Shown piece after piece: positions 17,284 through 27,317 of a DNA stretch of 51,555 nt (its first letter is position 1; the number at the start of each line of letters is the position of its first letter). A model generated the notes under the pieces. It searched no databases. It was not told the DNA's origin and saw only the letters and a program-made list of their open reading frames with translations. The translations under genes and the position numbers were made by a program. The DNA lies in the NCBI GenBank assembly GCA_001983455.1, contig LJDB01000040.1, positions 1 to 51,555 of the forward strand, given 5' to 3'. Source of the stretch: Candidatus Epulonipiscium fishelsonii. Its GTDB lineage: Bacteria > Bacillota > Clostridia > Lachnospirales > Cellulosilyticaceae.

Positions 17284-18921
17284 ATGAAAACAGATATTCA
17301 AATTGCACAAGAAACAACAATGTTACCAATAACTCAAATCGCTAAGGCAGCAGGAATTGCAGAAGAATTTATTGATCCATATGGAAAATATAAAGCTAAA
17401 ATTAATAATGATATTTACAAGACCTTAGAAAATAAAAAAGATGGAAAATTAGTTTTAGTTACTGCTACAAGTCCAACACCAGCTGGTGAAGGTAAAACTA
17501 CTGTAACTGTCGGGCTTGGGCAAGCTTTATGTCGATTAGGTAAAAATGCAATAATTACACTAAGAGAACCTTCTCTTGGGCCTTGTATGGGTATCAAAGG
17601 TGGAGCAGCAGGTGGCGGATATTCTCAAGTTGTTCCTATGGAAGATATAAATCTACATTTCACTGGGGATATACATGCAATTGGGGCAGCAAATAATCTA
17701 CTTGCCTCTATGATTGACAACCACATTCATCAAGGAAATACTCTAAATATTGATGTTCGTAATATAACTTGGAAAAGATGTGTGGACTTAAATGATAGAG
17801 CACTACGTGAAGTAGTTGTTGGTCTGGGTGGGCCGTTAAACGGAATGCCACGACAAGATAATTTTGTTATAACCGTTGCTTCTGAAGTCATGGCAATATT
17901 GTGCTTGGCAACTGACCTTGAAGATTTAAAAAATAAGTTAGGAAATATAATTATTGGGTATAATCTTAATGGGGAACCTGTTAGTGCTAAAGAATTAAAC
18001 GCTCACGGAGCAATGGCAGTCCTTTTGAAGGATGCTATAAATCCAAATTTAGTTCAAACTCTAGAGCATACTCCAGTATTAATTCATGGTGGGCCATTTG
18101 CAAATATAGCTCATGGATGTAATAGTATTCGAGCTACAAAATTAGGCTTAAAATTAGCTGACATTACAATTACAGAAGCTGGATTTGGTGCAGATTTGGG
18201 AGCTGAAAAGTTTTTTGATATAAAATGTGATAAAGCTAATATTTCTCCAGATGTTGTAGTACTAGTAACAACAATTAGAGCCTTAAAACATAATGGCCAT
18301 GGAGAACTAGAAGAAGGTGTATCAAACCTAGTAAGACACATTGAAAACCTTAAAATCTATGGAGTTCCTATAGTTGTTGCATTAAATAAATTTAGTGCCG
18401 ATACCGAAAGTGAAATAGAATTTGTAAAGTCTATTTGTCACAAACAACAAGTCAAATTTGAACTTTCTGAAGTTTGGGAAAAAGGTGGAGCAGGCGGTGA
18501 AGATTTAGCCAATGCCGTTATCAATATGCTTGAAACTGACCAAAGTAATTACAAACCACTTTATGATTTGCAATTAAGTCTTGAGGAGAAAATAAATAAA
18601 ATTGCAACCTCAATTTATAGAGCAAAGTCAGTTTATATTGAGCCAAAAGCTAAAAAAGAACTAGACAAAATAGAAAAAATGGGATATTCACATTTTCCAA
18701 TATGTATGGCAAAAAATCAATATTCTTTTTCAGATGACCCAACTAATTTAGGAGCAGCCGAAGACTTTATTACTACTATAAAAGAAGTCAGAATAATGGC
18801 TGGAGCAGAATTTGTGGTTGCATTAACAGGAAGCGTCATGGTAATGCCTGGACTACCCAAAAAGCCTAGTGCTGAAAATCTTGACATTGATAAAGAAGGA
18901 ATTGTTACTGGATTATTTTAA
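17284..18921 (+). CDS. fhs: Formate-tetrahydrofolate ligase
   Basis: 545 residues against about 556 in the family. It makes 10-formyl-THF from formate, THF and ATP, feeding purine synthesis and one-carbon or acetogenic routes. The P-loop [18 protein letters not shown] (from about residue 64) and [20 protein letters not shown] are diagnostic. The frame is open further upstream to 17236, but ATG 17284 (MKTDIQIAQ) fits family N-termini and has AGGAGA upstream. It lies 7 nt after ftsK and is probably co-transcribed with it. Confidence 0.96.
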   Translation: MKTDIQIAQETTMLPITQIAKAAGIAEEFIDPYGKYKAKINNDIYKTLENKKDGKLVLVTATSPTPAGEGKTTVTVGLGQALCRLGKNAIITLREPSLGPCMGIKGGAAGGGYSQVVPMEDINLHFTGDIHAIGAANNLLASMIDNHIHQGNTLNIDVRNITWKRCVDLNDRALREVVVGLGGPLNGMPRQDNFVITVASEVMAILCLATDLEDLKNKLGNIIIGYNLNGEPVSAKELNAHGAMAVLLKDAINPNLVQTLEHTPVLIHGGPFANIAHGCNSIRATKLGLKLADITITEAGFGADLGAEKFFDIKCDKANISPDVVVLVTTIRALKHNGHGELEEGVSNLVRHIENLKIYGVPIVVALNKFSADTESEIEFVKSICHKQQVKFELSEVWEKGGAGGEDLANAVINMLETDQSNYKPLYDLQLSLEEKINKIATSIYRAKSVYIEPKAKKELDKIEKMGYSHFPICMAKNQYSFSDDPTNLGAAEDFITTIKEVRIMAGAEFVVALTGSVMVMPGLPKKPSAENLDIDKEGIVTGLF

Positions 18922-18957
18922 GATAAAAATTTAAGATACATGAGAGGAAATGAAGTT

Positions 18958-20301
18958 TTGTATAAAGTAGCATTTGTATCGCTTGGATGCGATAAAAATT
19001 TAGTTGATAGTGAAAATATGTTAGGCTTATTAGCTCAGGAAGGATTTTGTTTGAGTAGTGAAGAACATAAGGCAGATGTTCTAGTTGTTAATACCTGTTG
19101 TTTTATTGAAGATGCAAAGAAAGAAAGTATTGAACAAATATTGGAAGTTGCTCGATTTAAGCAAGAAGGCGAATGTAAAGCACTAATTGTAACGGGTTGT
19201 ATGGCCCAAAGATATAAAGATGAAATTTTAACTGAAATGCCAGAAGTTGATGCTGTTGTTGGGACTACTTCATATGATAAGATTGCAAGTATCGCAAATA
19301 AAATTTTATCTGAAAAAGGTGTTAAAGTGTCTGACTTTGAACATATAGATAAATATCATATTGAAAATTTGCCTAGGGTTTTAACAACAGCTGGATATTT
19401 TGCCTATATAAAAATAGCTGAAGGTTGTGACAATAAATGTACGTATTGTATTATTCCACAGCTAAGAGGACGTTTTCGTAGCAGAAAACAGTCTCAAATA
19501 TTAGAAGAGATATCTAATTTGGCATCCAATGGAGTAACAGAAGTAATTTTAATCGCTCAGGACACTACCAAATATGGATATGATTTAAATTCCTCTCACA
19601 ACTTAGTCACTCTAATTAGAGAAATCTCTAAGACAGAACAAATTGAGTGGATTAGAATTATGTATTGCTATCCAGAAAATATTACGGACGAACTAATTGA
19701 TGAAATGGCTAGTAATGATAAAGTATGTAAATATTTAGACATGCCTATCCAACATTCCTCAAATAATATTTTGAAACGAATGGCACGAAAAAGTCGAAAT
19801 GACGAACTTAGAGCTACAATTAGTAAATTAAGAAATGTTATGCCAGATATAGCTTTAAGAACAAGTTTAATTGTAGGATTTCCAAACGAAACAGAAGAAG
19901 ATTTTAACAACTTATGTGCTTTTGTTGAGGATGTCAAATTTGATAGATTAGGTGTATTTACGTATTCTCAGGAAGAAGGAACTGTTGCAGCAGAATTTGA
20001 TAACCAAATTGATGAAGATATAAAGTTTAAAAGAAAAGAAGTAATAATGAACCTGCAACAAGATATTTCTTATGAACTTATGCAACAAAAAGTAGGCAAG
20101 ACAATGAAAGTATTAATTGAAGGAAGAATACCAGACGAAGGAGTATATATTGGAAGAACGTATCAAGATGCACCAGATGTAGATAGTCAGGTATTTGTAC
20201 ATTCCGAAGAAGAGTTACTGTCAGGCGATTATATTGAAGCAAAAATAACTAGTGCAAATGAATATGATTTAGTAGGAGAATTTTACAAATATAGCAGATA
20301 A
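18958..20301 (+). CDS. rimO: Ribosomal protein uS12 methylthiotransferase RimO
   Basis: 447 residues. Opens YKVAFVSLGCDKNLVDSE, the RimO signature in the UPF0004 domain. The radical-SAM cysteines are C157, C161 and C164 in GCDNKCTYC, followed by IIPQLRGRFRSR. A C-terminal TRAM domain (from about 375) ends the protein. It adds a methylthio group to an Asp of ribosomal protein S12. The frame can start at ATG 18940, but that codon lacks a ribosome binding site; TTG 18958 has AGAGG at 10 nt and gives the family's N-terminus. Its last codons lie in a tandem repeat shared with the start of pgsA. Confidence 0.93.
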   Translation: MYKVAFVSLGCDKNLVDSENMLGLLAQEGFCLSSEEHKADVLVVNTCCFIEDAKKESIEQILEVARFKQEGECKALIVTGCMAQRYKDEILTEMPEVDAVVGTTSYDKIASIANKILSEKGVKVSDFEHIDKYHIENLPRVLTTAGYFAYIKIAEGCDNKCTYCIIPQLRGRFRSRKQSQILEEISNLASNGVTEVILIAQDTTKYGYDLNSSHNLVTLIREISKTEQIEWIRIMYCYPENITDELIDEMASNDKVCKYLDMPIQHSSNNILKRMARKSRNDELRATISKLRNVMPDIALRTSLIVGFPNETEEDFNNLCAFVEDVKFDRLGVFTYSQEEGTVAAEFDNQIDEDIKFKRKEVIMNLQQDISYELMQQKVGKTMKVLIEGRIPDEGVYIGRTYQDAPDVDSQVFVHSEEELLSGDYIEAKITSANEYDLVGEFYKYSR

Positions 20302-20326
20302 ACTTACATTTTTAAGGAGGATTTTA
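20288..20326 (+). repeat. Tandem direct repeat at the rimO/pgsA junction, unit 1
   Basis: 39 nt, 35 identical to 20329-20367 at an offset of 41 nt. It contains the rimO stop codon and the pgsA ribosome binding site AAGGAGG. In the pgsA-equivalent frame it reads NIADKLTFLRRIL, matching the pgsA N-terminus NIANKLTFLRIIL. Confidence 0.85.
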
Positions 20327-20883
20327 TGAATATAGCAAATAAACTTACATTCTTAAGGATAATTTTAGTATTTGTTTTTATGGCATTAATTTGGTGGATA
20401 CCTTTAAGTCTAGAATTAGCCTTATGGTTGGCACTAGCAGTATTTATTGTTGCCAGTTTTACTGATTTTTTGGATGGATATCTTGCAAGAAAATTAAATT
20501 TAGTTACAAATCTGGGCAAATTTATGGACCCACTGGCTGATAAATGTTTGGTAACAGTAGCAATGTTAGCACTAGTTGATGTTGGTGACCTATGGTTACA
20601 TTATGAATGGCCAGCGTGGATTTTAGCAATAATTTTACTTCGAGAATTTGCCGTTTCAGGAATGCGACTTATTGCAGTAACTAAAAATATTGTTGTTTCG
20701 GCTAATATATGGGGAAAAGCTAAAACCATAGTACAAATGGTTATGATTATGGTATGCTTATGTCCAATCCAATCATCCTTCATGAGGCCGTTGGGATTAT
20801 TTTTAACCTATTTAGCTTTAGTTCTAACAATTATATCTGGAGTAATTTATATATGGGAAAACAAAGAAGTATTTAAAGATTAA
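20326..20883 (+). CDS. pgsA: CDP-diacylglycerol-glycerol-3-phosphate 3-phosphatidyltransferase
   Basis: 185 residues and about five membrane helices. The CDP-alcohol phosphatidyltransferase motif D-G-x2-A-R-x8-G-x3-D-x3-D is complete in DFLDGYLARKLNLVTNLGK and the following FMDPLADK. It makes phosphatidylglycerophosphate, the first committed step to phosphatidylglycerol and cardiolipin. The ATG has AAGGAGG at 5 nt, and that site sits inside a duplicated copy of the gene's own start. It lies 24 nt after rimO; the rimO-pgsA order is common in Bacillota. Confidence 0.95.
   Translation: MNIANKLTFLRIILVFVFMALIWWIPLSLELALWLALAVFIVASFTDFLDGYLARKLNLVTNLGKFMDPLADKCLVTVAMLALVDVGDLWLHYEWPAWILAIILLREFAVSGMRLIAVTKNIVVSANIWGKAKTIVQMVMIMVCLCPIQSSFMRPLGLFLTYLALVLTIISGVIYIWENKEVFKD
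20329..20367 (+). repeat. Tandem direct repeat at the rimO/pgsA junction, unit 2
   Basis: Partner of 20288-20326, covering pgsA codons 2-14. The four differences include AAGGATAA here against AAGGAGGA in unit 1, the change that makes unit 1 a ribosome binding site. Confidence 0.85.
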
Positions 20884-20939
20884 ATGATTAACTAGAGATT
20901 GTTGGCCTCTCGTTAATTATTATAAAAAGGAGTGGGCGT

Positions 20940-21869
20940 ATGATCGCAGATTTAAAACCACCACAACAAGTTAAGGCAGTCTATTTATGTAAAAGTAGAC
21001 AATTATTAAAAAATAAAAACGGAAAGGAATATTATGCATTAAAAGTTCAAGATGCATCAGGTGTTATGGATGCAAAAGTTTGGTCAATAAACGCTAGTAT
21101 TGCAGATTGTAAGATTAATGATATTATTTATGTTGAAGGAGAAGTAGTCTTATTTCAAAATAATCTTCAGCTGAATGTGTTCAAGTTGACTATAGCAAGT
21201 GAAGATACCTATAAGATAGAAGATCTTATACCAAAATCAAAAGTTAATTTAGAAAGTTTACAAACAAAATTGTTGGAATTCATTGATAGTGTGCAAAATG
21301 AGAAAATTAAACAATTACTGGAAATAGTTTTTTATGATGATAATATACTTGAAAAATTTATTACTCATCCTGCTGGAAAATCTGTTCATCATGCATATTT
21401 AAATGGATTGCTTGAACATACTATCACTGTTACCAAAATAGGAACAACTCTAAGTCAGTACTATAACCATGTAAATAAAGATTTAGTTATTGCTGGATGT
21501 TTATTGCATGACATTGGTAAATTATATGAACTCTCAAATTTTCCTCAGATTGATTATACAGATGAAGGTCAATTACTAGGCCACATTATGATTGGTTTAG
21601 AAAAGGTTACCATGTATATAAACCAAATACCAGATTTTTCAGCGGAGTATAGCTTAGTTTTAAAACATATTATAGCTTCTCATCATGGAGAATTAGAATA
21701 TGGTTCACCTCAAACTCCAAAGTGTATTGAAGCAATGATTGTACATTTATCTGACTATAGTGATTCTAAAATAAAGATGATTGAAGAAATGTTGGATGAA
21801 TCTAAGGAAGTCTATGTGGGTTATAATAAAATTTTGAATAGGAATATAAGACGAACAAAATCTGAATAA
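20940..21869 (+). CDS. YhaM-like 3'-5' exoribonuclease (OB-fold plus HD domain)
   Basis: 309 residues. The N-terminal OB-fold (about 10-90, with YYALKVQDASGVMDAKVWS) is followed by a metal-dependent HD domain whose motif is LLHDIGKLYEL, preceded by SVHHAYLNGLLEHT and followed by IIASHHGELEYGSP. This order is that of YhaM, a sugar-nonspecific 3'-5' exonuclease that trims RNA ends. AAAAAGGAG precedes the ATG. A small hairpin (AGAG/CTCT) lies in the 56-nt gap after pgsA. Confidence 0.83.
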   Translation: MIADLKPPQQVKAVYLCKSRQLLKNKNGKEYYALKVQDASGVMDAKVWSINASIADCKINDIIYVEGEVVLFQNNLQLNVFKLTIASEDTYKIEDLIPKSKVNLESLQTKLLEFIDSVQNEKIKQLLEIVFYDDNILEKFITHPAGKSVHHAYLNGLLEHTITVTKIGTTLSQYYNHVNKDLVIAGCLLHDIGKLYELSNFPQIDYTDEGQLLGHIMIGLEKVTMYINQIPDFSAEYSLVLKHIIASHHGELEYGSPQTPKCIEAMIVHLSDYSDSKIKMIEEMLDESKEVYVGYNKILNRNIRRTKSE

Positions 21870-21883
21870 TAGGAAGTGTATTT

Positions 21884-22036
21884 ATGGATAATATTCTTAA
21901 AAAGACACCTTTATTGGACTTGTATATTCAAACTCAAATAGATGAAGAGATGCAAGAACTTAATGACAAAAAGATTGTAAATTTGTTAAGAAATTTACTA
22001 CAAGAAGAAAGTAAGAATAATATAAAGTTAAATTAG
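21884..22036 (+). CDS. Small uncharacterised protein, 50 residues
   Basis: Not recognised. ATG at 21884 has AGGAAG 7 nt upstream, and the gene fits tightly between the YhaM-like gene (14-nt gap) and YgiQ (9-nt gap), which supports translation. The product begins MDNILKKTPLLDLYIQTQ and continues as a charged amphipathic helix (EEMQELNDKKIVNLLRNLLQ). No membrane segment or Cys. Perhaps a helical adaptor; function unknown. Confidence 0.6.
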   Translation: MDNILKKTPLLDLYIQTQIDEEMQELNDKKIVNLLRNLLQEESKNNIKLN

Positions 22037-22045
22037 GAGTGTTAG

Positions 22046-23830
22046 ATGTTTTTACCAATTGATAAAGAGGATTTAGAAAAAAAAAATATTGAGCAGGTTG
22101 ATTTTGTGTTGGTAACAGGGGATGCTTATGTTGACCATTCATCTTTTGGAACAGCAGTTATAGGCAGGGTTTTGGAGCGGTATGGCTATACTGTTGCCAT
22201 ACTTGCTCAACCTGAATATAAAAATTGTGAGGATTTTAAGCGATTTGGAAAACCAAGATTAGCCTTTTTAATTGGTTCTGGAAACATTGATTCCATGGTA
22301 AACCATTATAGTGTATCTAAAAAAAGACGACAAAAAGATGCTTATACTTCTGGTGGAAAAATGGGAAAAAGACCAGACCGTGCCGTAATTATATATGCCC
22401 AAAAAGCGAAAGAAGCTTATAAAGATGTACCAATTATAATTGGAGGAATTGAGGCAAGTTTAAGGCGGCTATCACACTATGATTATTGGGATAACAAAGT
22501 TAGAAAATCTATTTTGTTAGACTCAAAAGCAGATCTATTGTTGTATGGAATGAGTGAAAAATCAATAATAGAGGTTGCTGAAGCTTTAGATAGTGGAATT
22601 GACGTAAAATATTTATCTTTCATAAGAGGAACTACCTTTAAGACAAAAGATTTATCTAGTGTATATGATGGAATAATGTTACCTAGTTTTGAAGAGGTTT
22701 CCACTGATAAAACTAGATATGCACAGAGCTTTGTTATTCAAAGCAATAACACAGATGCTTTTACTGCAAAACCTATAATAGAGGATTATGGTACTCAAGG
22801 ATATGTTGTACAAAATCCACCAGCAATGCCTTTAACCACTCAAGAGCTTGACGATATACATGATTTACCTTTTATGAATTTGCCACATCCTATTTATAAG
22901 GAAGAAATTGCCGCAATAAAAGAGGTACAATTTAGCATTTCAAGTAATAGAGGATGTTTTGGAAGCTGTAGCTTCTGTGCAATAACATTTCATCAAGGAA
23001 GGATTGTTCAGGGAAGAAGCAGAAGCTCTATGGTCAAAGAAGCTACAAATATGACTACACATCAAGATTTTAAAGGATATATACATGATGTGGGTGGACC
23101 AACAGCCAATTTTACTACTGGTCCATGTGATAAATCTAACACAAAAGGAACATGTAACCATAAAAAATGTCTTTTTCCACATCCTTGTAAAAATTTAGAA
23201 ATAAATCATACCGAATATATGAAAACTCTACGAACTATAAGAAAAATAAAAGGTATAAAAAAAGTATTTATCCGTTCAGGTATAAGATATGACTATTTGT
23301 TAAAAGATAAAAATAGCAGTGAAATATTAAAAGAAATATGTGAACATCATATAAGTGGTCAACTTCGTATTGCTCCTGAACATATTTCAGACAATACACT
23401 AAAATATATGGGAAAACCATCAAAAGATGTTTATGAAAAATTTGTTAAAACATTTGAGACTCAAAATAATAAGATTGGAAAAGAACAATATATTGTACCA
23501 TATTTTATGAGCTCTCACCCAGGCTCTACATTGGATGATGCAATTGAACTTGCTTTATATTTAAAAAAAATTAACTATATTCCACAGCAAGTACAAGATT
23601 TCTATCCAACTCCATCAACCTTATCAACATGTATATATTACACGGAGATGGATCCATATTCTTTTGAACCAGTATATGTTGCTAAAACTTCTGAGGAAAA
23701 AGCTATGCAAAGAGCACTCCTACAATATAATAAAAAACAAAATTATGACTTAGTATACAAAGCCTTAAAAAAAGCAGGCAGAACGGAGCTGATAGAATTT
23801 TTAATTCCACAAAAATATAAAGGGAGATAA
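22046..23830 (+). CDS. YgiQ family radical SAM protein (UPF0313)
   Basis: 594 residues. The N-terminal block [16 protein letters not shown] and the radical-SAM motif [16 protein letters not shown] (Cys-x3-Cys-x2-Cys at about residues 310-317) mark the YgiQ family. A later Cys cluster ([20 protein letters not shown]) may bind a further metal or cluster. AGGAG precedes the ATG. The reaction is not known. The DUF4321 gene follows at 2 nt. Confidence 0.9.
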   Translation: MFLPIDKEDLEKKNIEQVDFVLVTGDAYVDHSSFGTAVIGRVLERYGYTVAILAQPEYKNCEDFKRFGKPRLAFLIGSGNIDSMVNHYSVSKKRRQKDAYTSGGKMGKRPDRAVIIYAQKAKEAYKDVPIIIGGIEASLRRLSHYDYWDNKVRKSILLDSKADLLLYGMSEKSIIEVAEALDSGIDVKYLSFIRGTTFKTKDLSSVYDGIMLPSFEEVSTDKTRYAQSFVIQSNNTDAFTAKPIIEDYGTQGYVVQNPPAMPLTTQELDDIHDLPFMNLPHPIYKEEIAAIKEVQFSISSNRGCFGSCSFCAITFHQGRIVQGRSRSSMVKEATNMTTHQDFKGYIHDVGGPTANFTTGPCDKSNTKGTCNHKKCLFPHPCKNLEINHTEYMKTLRTIRKIKGIKKVFIRSGIRYDYLLKDKNSSEILKEICEHHISGQLRIAPEHISDNTLKYMGKPSKDVYEKFVKTFETQNNKIGKEQYIVPYFMSSHPGSTLDDAIELALYLKKINYIPQQVQDFYPTPSTLSTCIYYTEMDPYSFEPVYVAKTSEEKAMQRALLQYNKKQNYDLVYKALKKAGRTELIEFLIPQKYKGR

Positions 23831-23832
23831 AA

Positions 23833-24099
23833 ATGGCGACTACTAAAAAGATAACACCTGATAACAAATGGAGATTACTATTATGGATGTTGGCCGGATT
23901 AACCTTTGGAAATTTTATTGGAGAAATATGTAGACCAATATCATTTTTATCATTTCTAAGTTATGGACAAAGTTTTGGGATAGCTACTCCAGTAGAACTA
24001 AATCTAGGATTTTTATTAGTAAGTTTTAAATTTCAACTCCACATTACTTTAACAGGTATTATGGGAATGGCACTTGGAGTAATGATTTATAAAAGATAG
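23833..24099 (+). CDS. DUF4321 family membrane protein
   Basis: 88 residues with two to three membrane helices (LLLWMLAGLTFGNFIGEI, a middle hydrophobic stretch, and LTGIMGMALGVMIYKR). The central VELNLGFLLVSFKF and the ending fit DUF4321, a short family found in Clostridia, often near maf or radC as here. Function unknown. It starts 2 nt after ygiQ and is likely co-translated with it. Confidence 0.7.
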   Translation: MATTKKITPDNKWRLLLWMLAGLTFGNFIGEICRPISFLSFLSYGQSFGIATPVELNLGFLLVSFKFQLHITLTGIMGMALGVMIYKR

Positions 24100-24191
24100 T
24101 TATACAATCGTAAAAACTATTTAATATTTAAGTATAATTTTTAAATATTAGGGCAATAATTCTTAAGAGTTTATTATAAAGGGGATTGCTA

Positions 24192-24845
24192 ATGGAATTA
24201 ATTAAGCGAGGTTTGAAATTTGGGATAAATAGTTTAACTGATGAAGAACTATTAAACATTATTGTTAAAACAGCAAATAAAAAAGATAATATAGAACATT
24301 TATTGCATGTTTTGTTGCAAGATGTGAATAATGAAATAAATATAACAAATCTCAAAAAGTGGAACCTTAAAAAATTAAATGTTCTAGGAGTAAATGAAGA
24401 AATATCAGTTAAGATATTAAGTTTATTGGAATTGTCAAATAGATTGAACGTAAGACAAACAACTAAAAAAATTCAGGTTACTCATCCTTCTATAGTAGCA
24501 AACCTTTTAATGGAAGATTTAAGATATGAAAAGCAAGAACATTTTTACGTTGTACTTTTAGATTCAAAATGTCAGATAATATTAATTCATTGTGTTTCAA
24601 AAGGACTACTAAATGCAACTATTGTACATCCACGTGAAGTATATAAACCAGCAATAGATAATTTGGCTCATAGTATAATAGTTGTTCATAATCATCCCAG
24701 TGGAAACCCCGAACCAAGTGAAGAAGATAAAGAAATAACAACAAGAATTATTAAATCTGGTGAAATATTAGGAATTCCACTAAGAGACCATATTATTATT
24801 GGAGATGGAGAATTTATAAATTTGAGAAGTATAATGAATTTTTAG
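24192..24845 (+). CDS. radC: RadC family JAB-domain protein
   Basis: 217 residues. Helix-hairpin-helix-like N-terminus (SLTDEELLNIIVKTANKK), then the JAMM metalloprotease-like domain with HNHPSGNPEPSEED, carrying the His-x-His and Asp metal ligands. ATG 24192 is preferred over TTG 24186 because AAAGGGG lies 7 nt before it. Despite the name, a DNA-repair role is unproven; the fold suggests a metallohydrolase or nuclease. The gene precedes the mre cluster, as in many Bacillota. Confidence 0.9.
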   Translation: MELIKRGLKFGINSLTDEELLNIIVKTANKKDNIEHLLHVLLQDVNNEINITNLKKWNLKKLNVLGVNEEISVKILSLLELSNRLNVRQTTKKIQVTHPSIVANLLMEDLRYEKQEHFYVVLLDSKCQIILIHCVSKGLLNATIVHPREVYKPAIDNLAHSIIVVHNHPSGNPEPSEEDKEITTRIIKSGEILGIPLRDHIIIGDGEFINLRSIMNF

Positions 24846-24915
24846 TATTAATAAGACTGCATTATTTAAATACGGTCGTTTAAATAAAGAAAATTGAATG
24901 TAGGAGGAGTATCTT

Positions 24916-25926
24916 GTGTTTGGAAAAGATATGGGTATAGATTTAGGGACAGCAAATACTTTAGTATTTGTAAAAGGAAAAGGTATTGTAGTAAATGAAC
25001 CATCTGTTGTTGCAATTAAAGAAAGAACAAATCAAATTTTAGCAGTAGGTGATGAAGCAAAACAAATGATAGGAAGAACACCAGGAAACATAGTTGCAAT
25101 TCGACCATTAAGAGATGGTGTTATTGCTGATTTTGGTACAACAGAAGCTATGATTAGATATTTTATAGGAAAAGCTTATAAACAATCATTATTTTCTCCA
25201 AAACCTAGAGTAGTTGTGTGTGTTCCTTCAGGAGTTACAACGGTAGAGAGAAGAGCGGTTGAAGAAGCAACTTTAAAGGCTGGAGCAAAACAAGCTTTGA
25301 TTATGGAAGAGCCTATGGCTGCTGCAATTGGTTCACAACTTAGGGTAGAAGAGCCAAATGGAAATATGGTTGTGGATATTGGTGGGGGAACAACAGATGT
25401 TGCTGTTATTTCACTGGGAGGAATTGTAGCTAGTAAATCCTTACGTATTGCAGGAGATGAATTTGACGAGTATATTGTTTCTTATATAAAAAAAGAGTAC
25501 AACCTTATGATAGGTGAGCGAACAGCAGAGCAAATTAAAATGACAATTGGAGCTGCATATCAAATTGACAATGATGTAACAATGGAAATAAGAGGTAGAG
25601 ACCTTGTTACAGGATTGCCAAAAATATTAACTATAACTTCATCAGAGATTACGGGAGCTATTAAAGAACCAGTAAATTCAATTGTAGACGCAATTAAATC
25701 TACATTAGAAAAAACCCCTCCAGAACTTGCAGCAGACATTATGGAAAGCGGAATTATGTTGACTGGTGGGGGAGCGTTGCTTGCAGGACTTGATACATTA
25801 ATCAGTTTGGAAACAGGAATGCCTGTTAAGATTTCGGAGAATCCATTAGATTGTGTGGCAAGAGGTACTGGTTTAGCACTAGAAAATATTGAAAAATGGT
25901 CTGGTCTATTTTCAGATGATAGATAA
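24916..25926 (+). CDS. mreB: Rod shape-determining protein MreB
   Basis: 336 residues. Starts at GTG with AGGAGG at 8 nt. The actin-fold phosphate loops are clear: [11 protein letters not shown] at the start and [18 protein letters not shown] in the middle; [12 protein letters not shown] is the adenosine motif. It forms membrane-bound filaments that direct lateral wall synthesis, so the cell is expected to be a rod. First gene of mreB-mreC-mreD-PBP2-minC. Confidence 0.96.
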   Translation: MFGKDMGIDLGTANTLVFVKGKGIVVNEPSVVAIKERTNQILAVGDEAKQMIGRTPGNIVAIRPLRDGVIADFGTTEAMIRYFIGKAYKQSLFSPKPRVVVCVPSGVTTVERRAVEEATLKAGAKQALIMEEPMAAAIGSQLRVEEPNGNMVVDIGGGTTDVAVISLGGIVASKSLRIAGDEFDEYIVSYIKKEYNLMIGERTAEQIKMTIGAAYQIDNDVTMEIRGRDLVTGLPKILTITSSEITGAIKEPVNSIVDAIKSTLEKTPPELAADIMESGIMLTGGGALLAGLDTLISLETGMPVKISENPLDCVARGTGLALENIEKWSGLFSDDR

Positions 25927-25942
25927 ATAATGGGAGTGGCGT

Positions 25943-26779
25943 ATGAAAGTATCACGAAAAGTAAAAAAAAGAGTATTTATCATAAGTGGTATAACGCTAA
26001 TACTATTATCATTGATAGTAACACTAGGTAGAATATACCAATTAACATTGCTTGGAACAATATCGGATATCATTATTTATCCATTTCAAAAGATAATAAA
26101 TATTGCGAATACTCATGTTGGAGGATTAACAGGTTATCTTAAAGATATTGACACATTGATTAATCAAAATGAGGAACTTCTTCAAGAAAACGAAAACTTA
26201 TTATACCAAAATACTATGCTTACAGAATTAGGTCAAGAGAATGAAAATCTGAAAAGTTTATTAGACTTAGCTCAAAGATATGAACAATATCCATCACAAG
26301 GTGCTAATATAATAGGTAAAGAACCTGGAAATTGGTACAAAGTCTTTACTATTGATAAAGGCAAAATAGCTGGTTTAGATAACAATGATATTATTTTAGC
26401 AAATGGAGGATTAGCGGGAAAAATTATAGAAGTCAATCCACTATCTTCAAAAGTAATCACCTTAATAGATGATAGAAGTTATGTTAGTATAAAAGTAGTA
26501 AGAAGCGGAGATATAGGTGTTCTTATGGGAGATATCGATCTTTCTAACAAAGGGATAGCTAAGGTTGAACTAGACATAAATGCAGAAATAGTTAAAGGTG
26601 ATCAAGTTATAACTTCCCATTTAAGTGATATATATCCACCAGGGATACCTATTGGAACTGTAGAAGAAGTGATTGTTGCTGATAATGGACTTATACAATA
26701 TGCTTATATAAAGCCTTTTGTTGATTTTAATAATTTACAAAATGTTTTAATAATTTCAAAAAACGGAGTAGAGAAATGA
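25943..26779 (+). CDS. mreC: Rod shape-determining protein MreC
   Basis: 278 residues. One N-terminal membrane helix (about 9-28), a coiled coil (about 65-110, NQNEELLQENENLLYQN) and the two-barrel extracytoplasmic domain with GLAGKIIEVNPLSSKVITLI and PPGIPIGTVEEV. It links MreB to the wall enzymes outside. Its stop overlaps the mreD start (ATGA), so the two are translationally coupled. Confidence 0.94.
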   Translation: MKVSRKVKKRVFIISGITLILLSLIVTLGRIYQLTLLGTISDIIIYPFQKIINIANTHVGGLTGYLKDIDTLINQNEELLQENENLLYQNTMLTELGQENENLKSLLDLAQRYEQYPSQGANIIGKEPGNWYKVFTIDKGKIAGLDNNDIILANGGLAGKIIEVNPLSSKVITLIDDRSYVSIKVVRSGDIGVLMGDIDLSNKGIAKVELDINAEIVKGDQVITSHLSDIYPPGIPIGTVEEVIVADNGLIQYAYIKPFVDFNNLQNVLIISKNGVEK

Positions 26780-27282
26780 GAATAGTTACGATAGGCGGAC
26801 TTATATTAACAGTTCATATTTTGCAATCTACAGTGTTTAATTTAATCAGGATAAATAGTATAGCACCTAATTTTTTTGTAATGATAATAGTATCTTTTTC
26901 TTTATTAAGAGGCAGTAAAGAAGGAGCAATTATGGGTCTTTTTGCAGGAATTTTATATGATTTATCTTTTGGAGTAACATTTGGATTTGCTTTTTCTTAT
27001 ATGCTTTTGGGATTTTTATGTGGAAGATTAACACCAAATTTTTATAGAGAAAATTTTATTCTTCCATTTATATGTACATTTTTAGGAGATATTTTTATTA
27101 ACTCCTTTGTTGTTGTCGCTTTAATATTGAGAGGACAAACAAATATTATATATTTTTTAAAAGAAATAATTTTACCAGAAATAATATATACAAGTGCATT
27201 AACAATTTTTATTTATCAGATTAGTTATAAAATAAATTTAAAACTAGAAATAGTTGAAAAACGTACTCGTAATATCTTTTAA
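26776..27282 (+). CDS. mreD: Rod shape-determining protein MreD
   Basis: 168 residues, about five membrane helices, with little conserved sequence as usual for this family. It overlaps mreC by 4 nt and precedes the PBP2 gene by 35 nt; identity rests on hydrophobicity, length and position. Confidence 0.9.
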   Translation: MRIVTIGGLILTVHILQSTVFNLIRINSIAPNFFVMIIVSFSLLRGSKEGAIMGLFAGILYDLSFGVTFGFAFSYMLLGFLCGRLTPNFYRENFILPFICTFLGDIFINSFVVVALILRGQTNIIYFLKEIILPEIIYTSALTIFIYQISYKINLKLEIVEKRTRNIF

Positions 27283-27317
27283 AATTTTATTCAGATTTAG
27301 TAGGAGGAAGAACTTAG

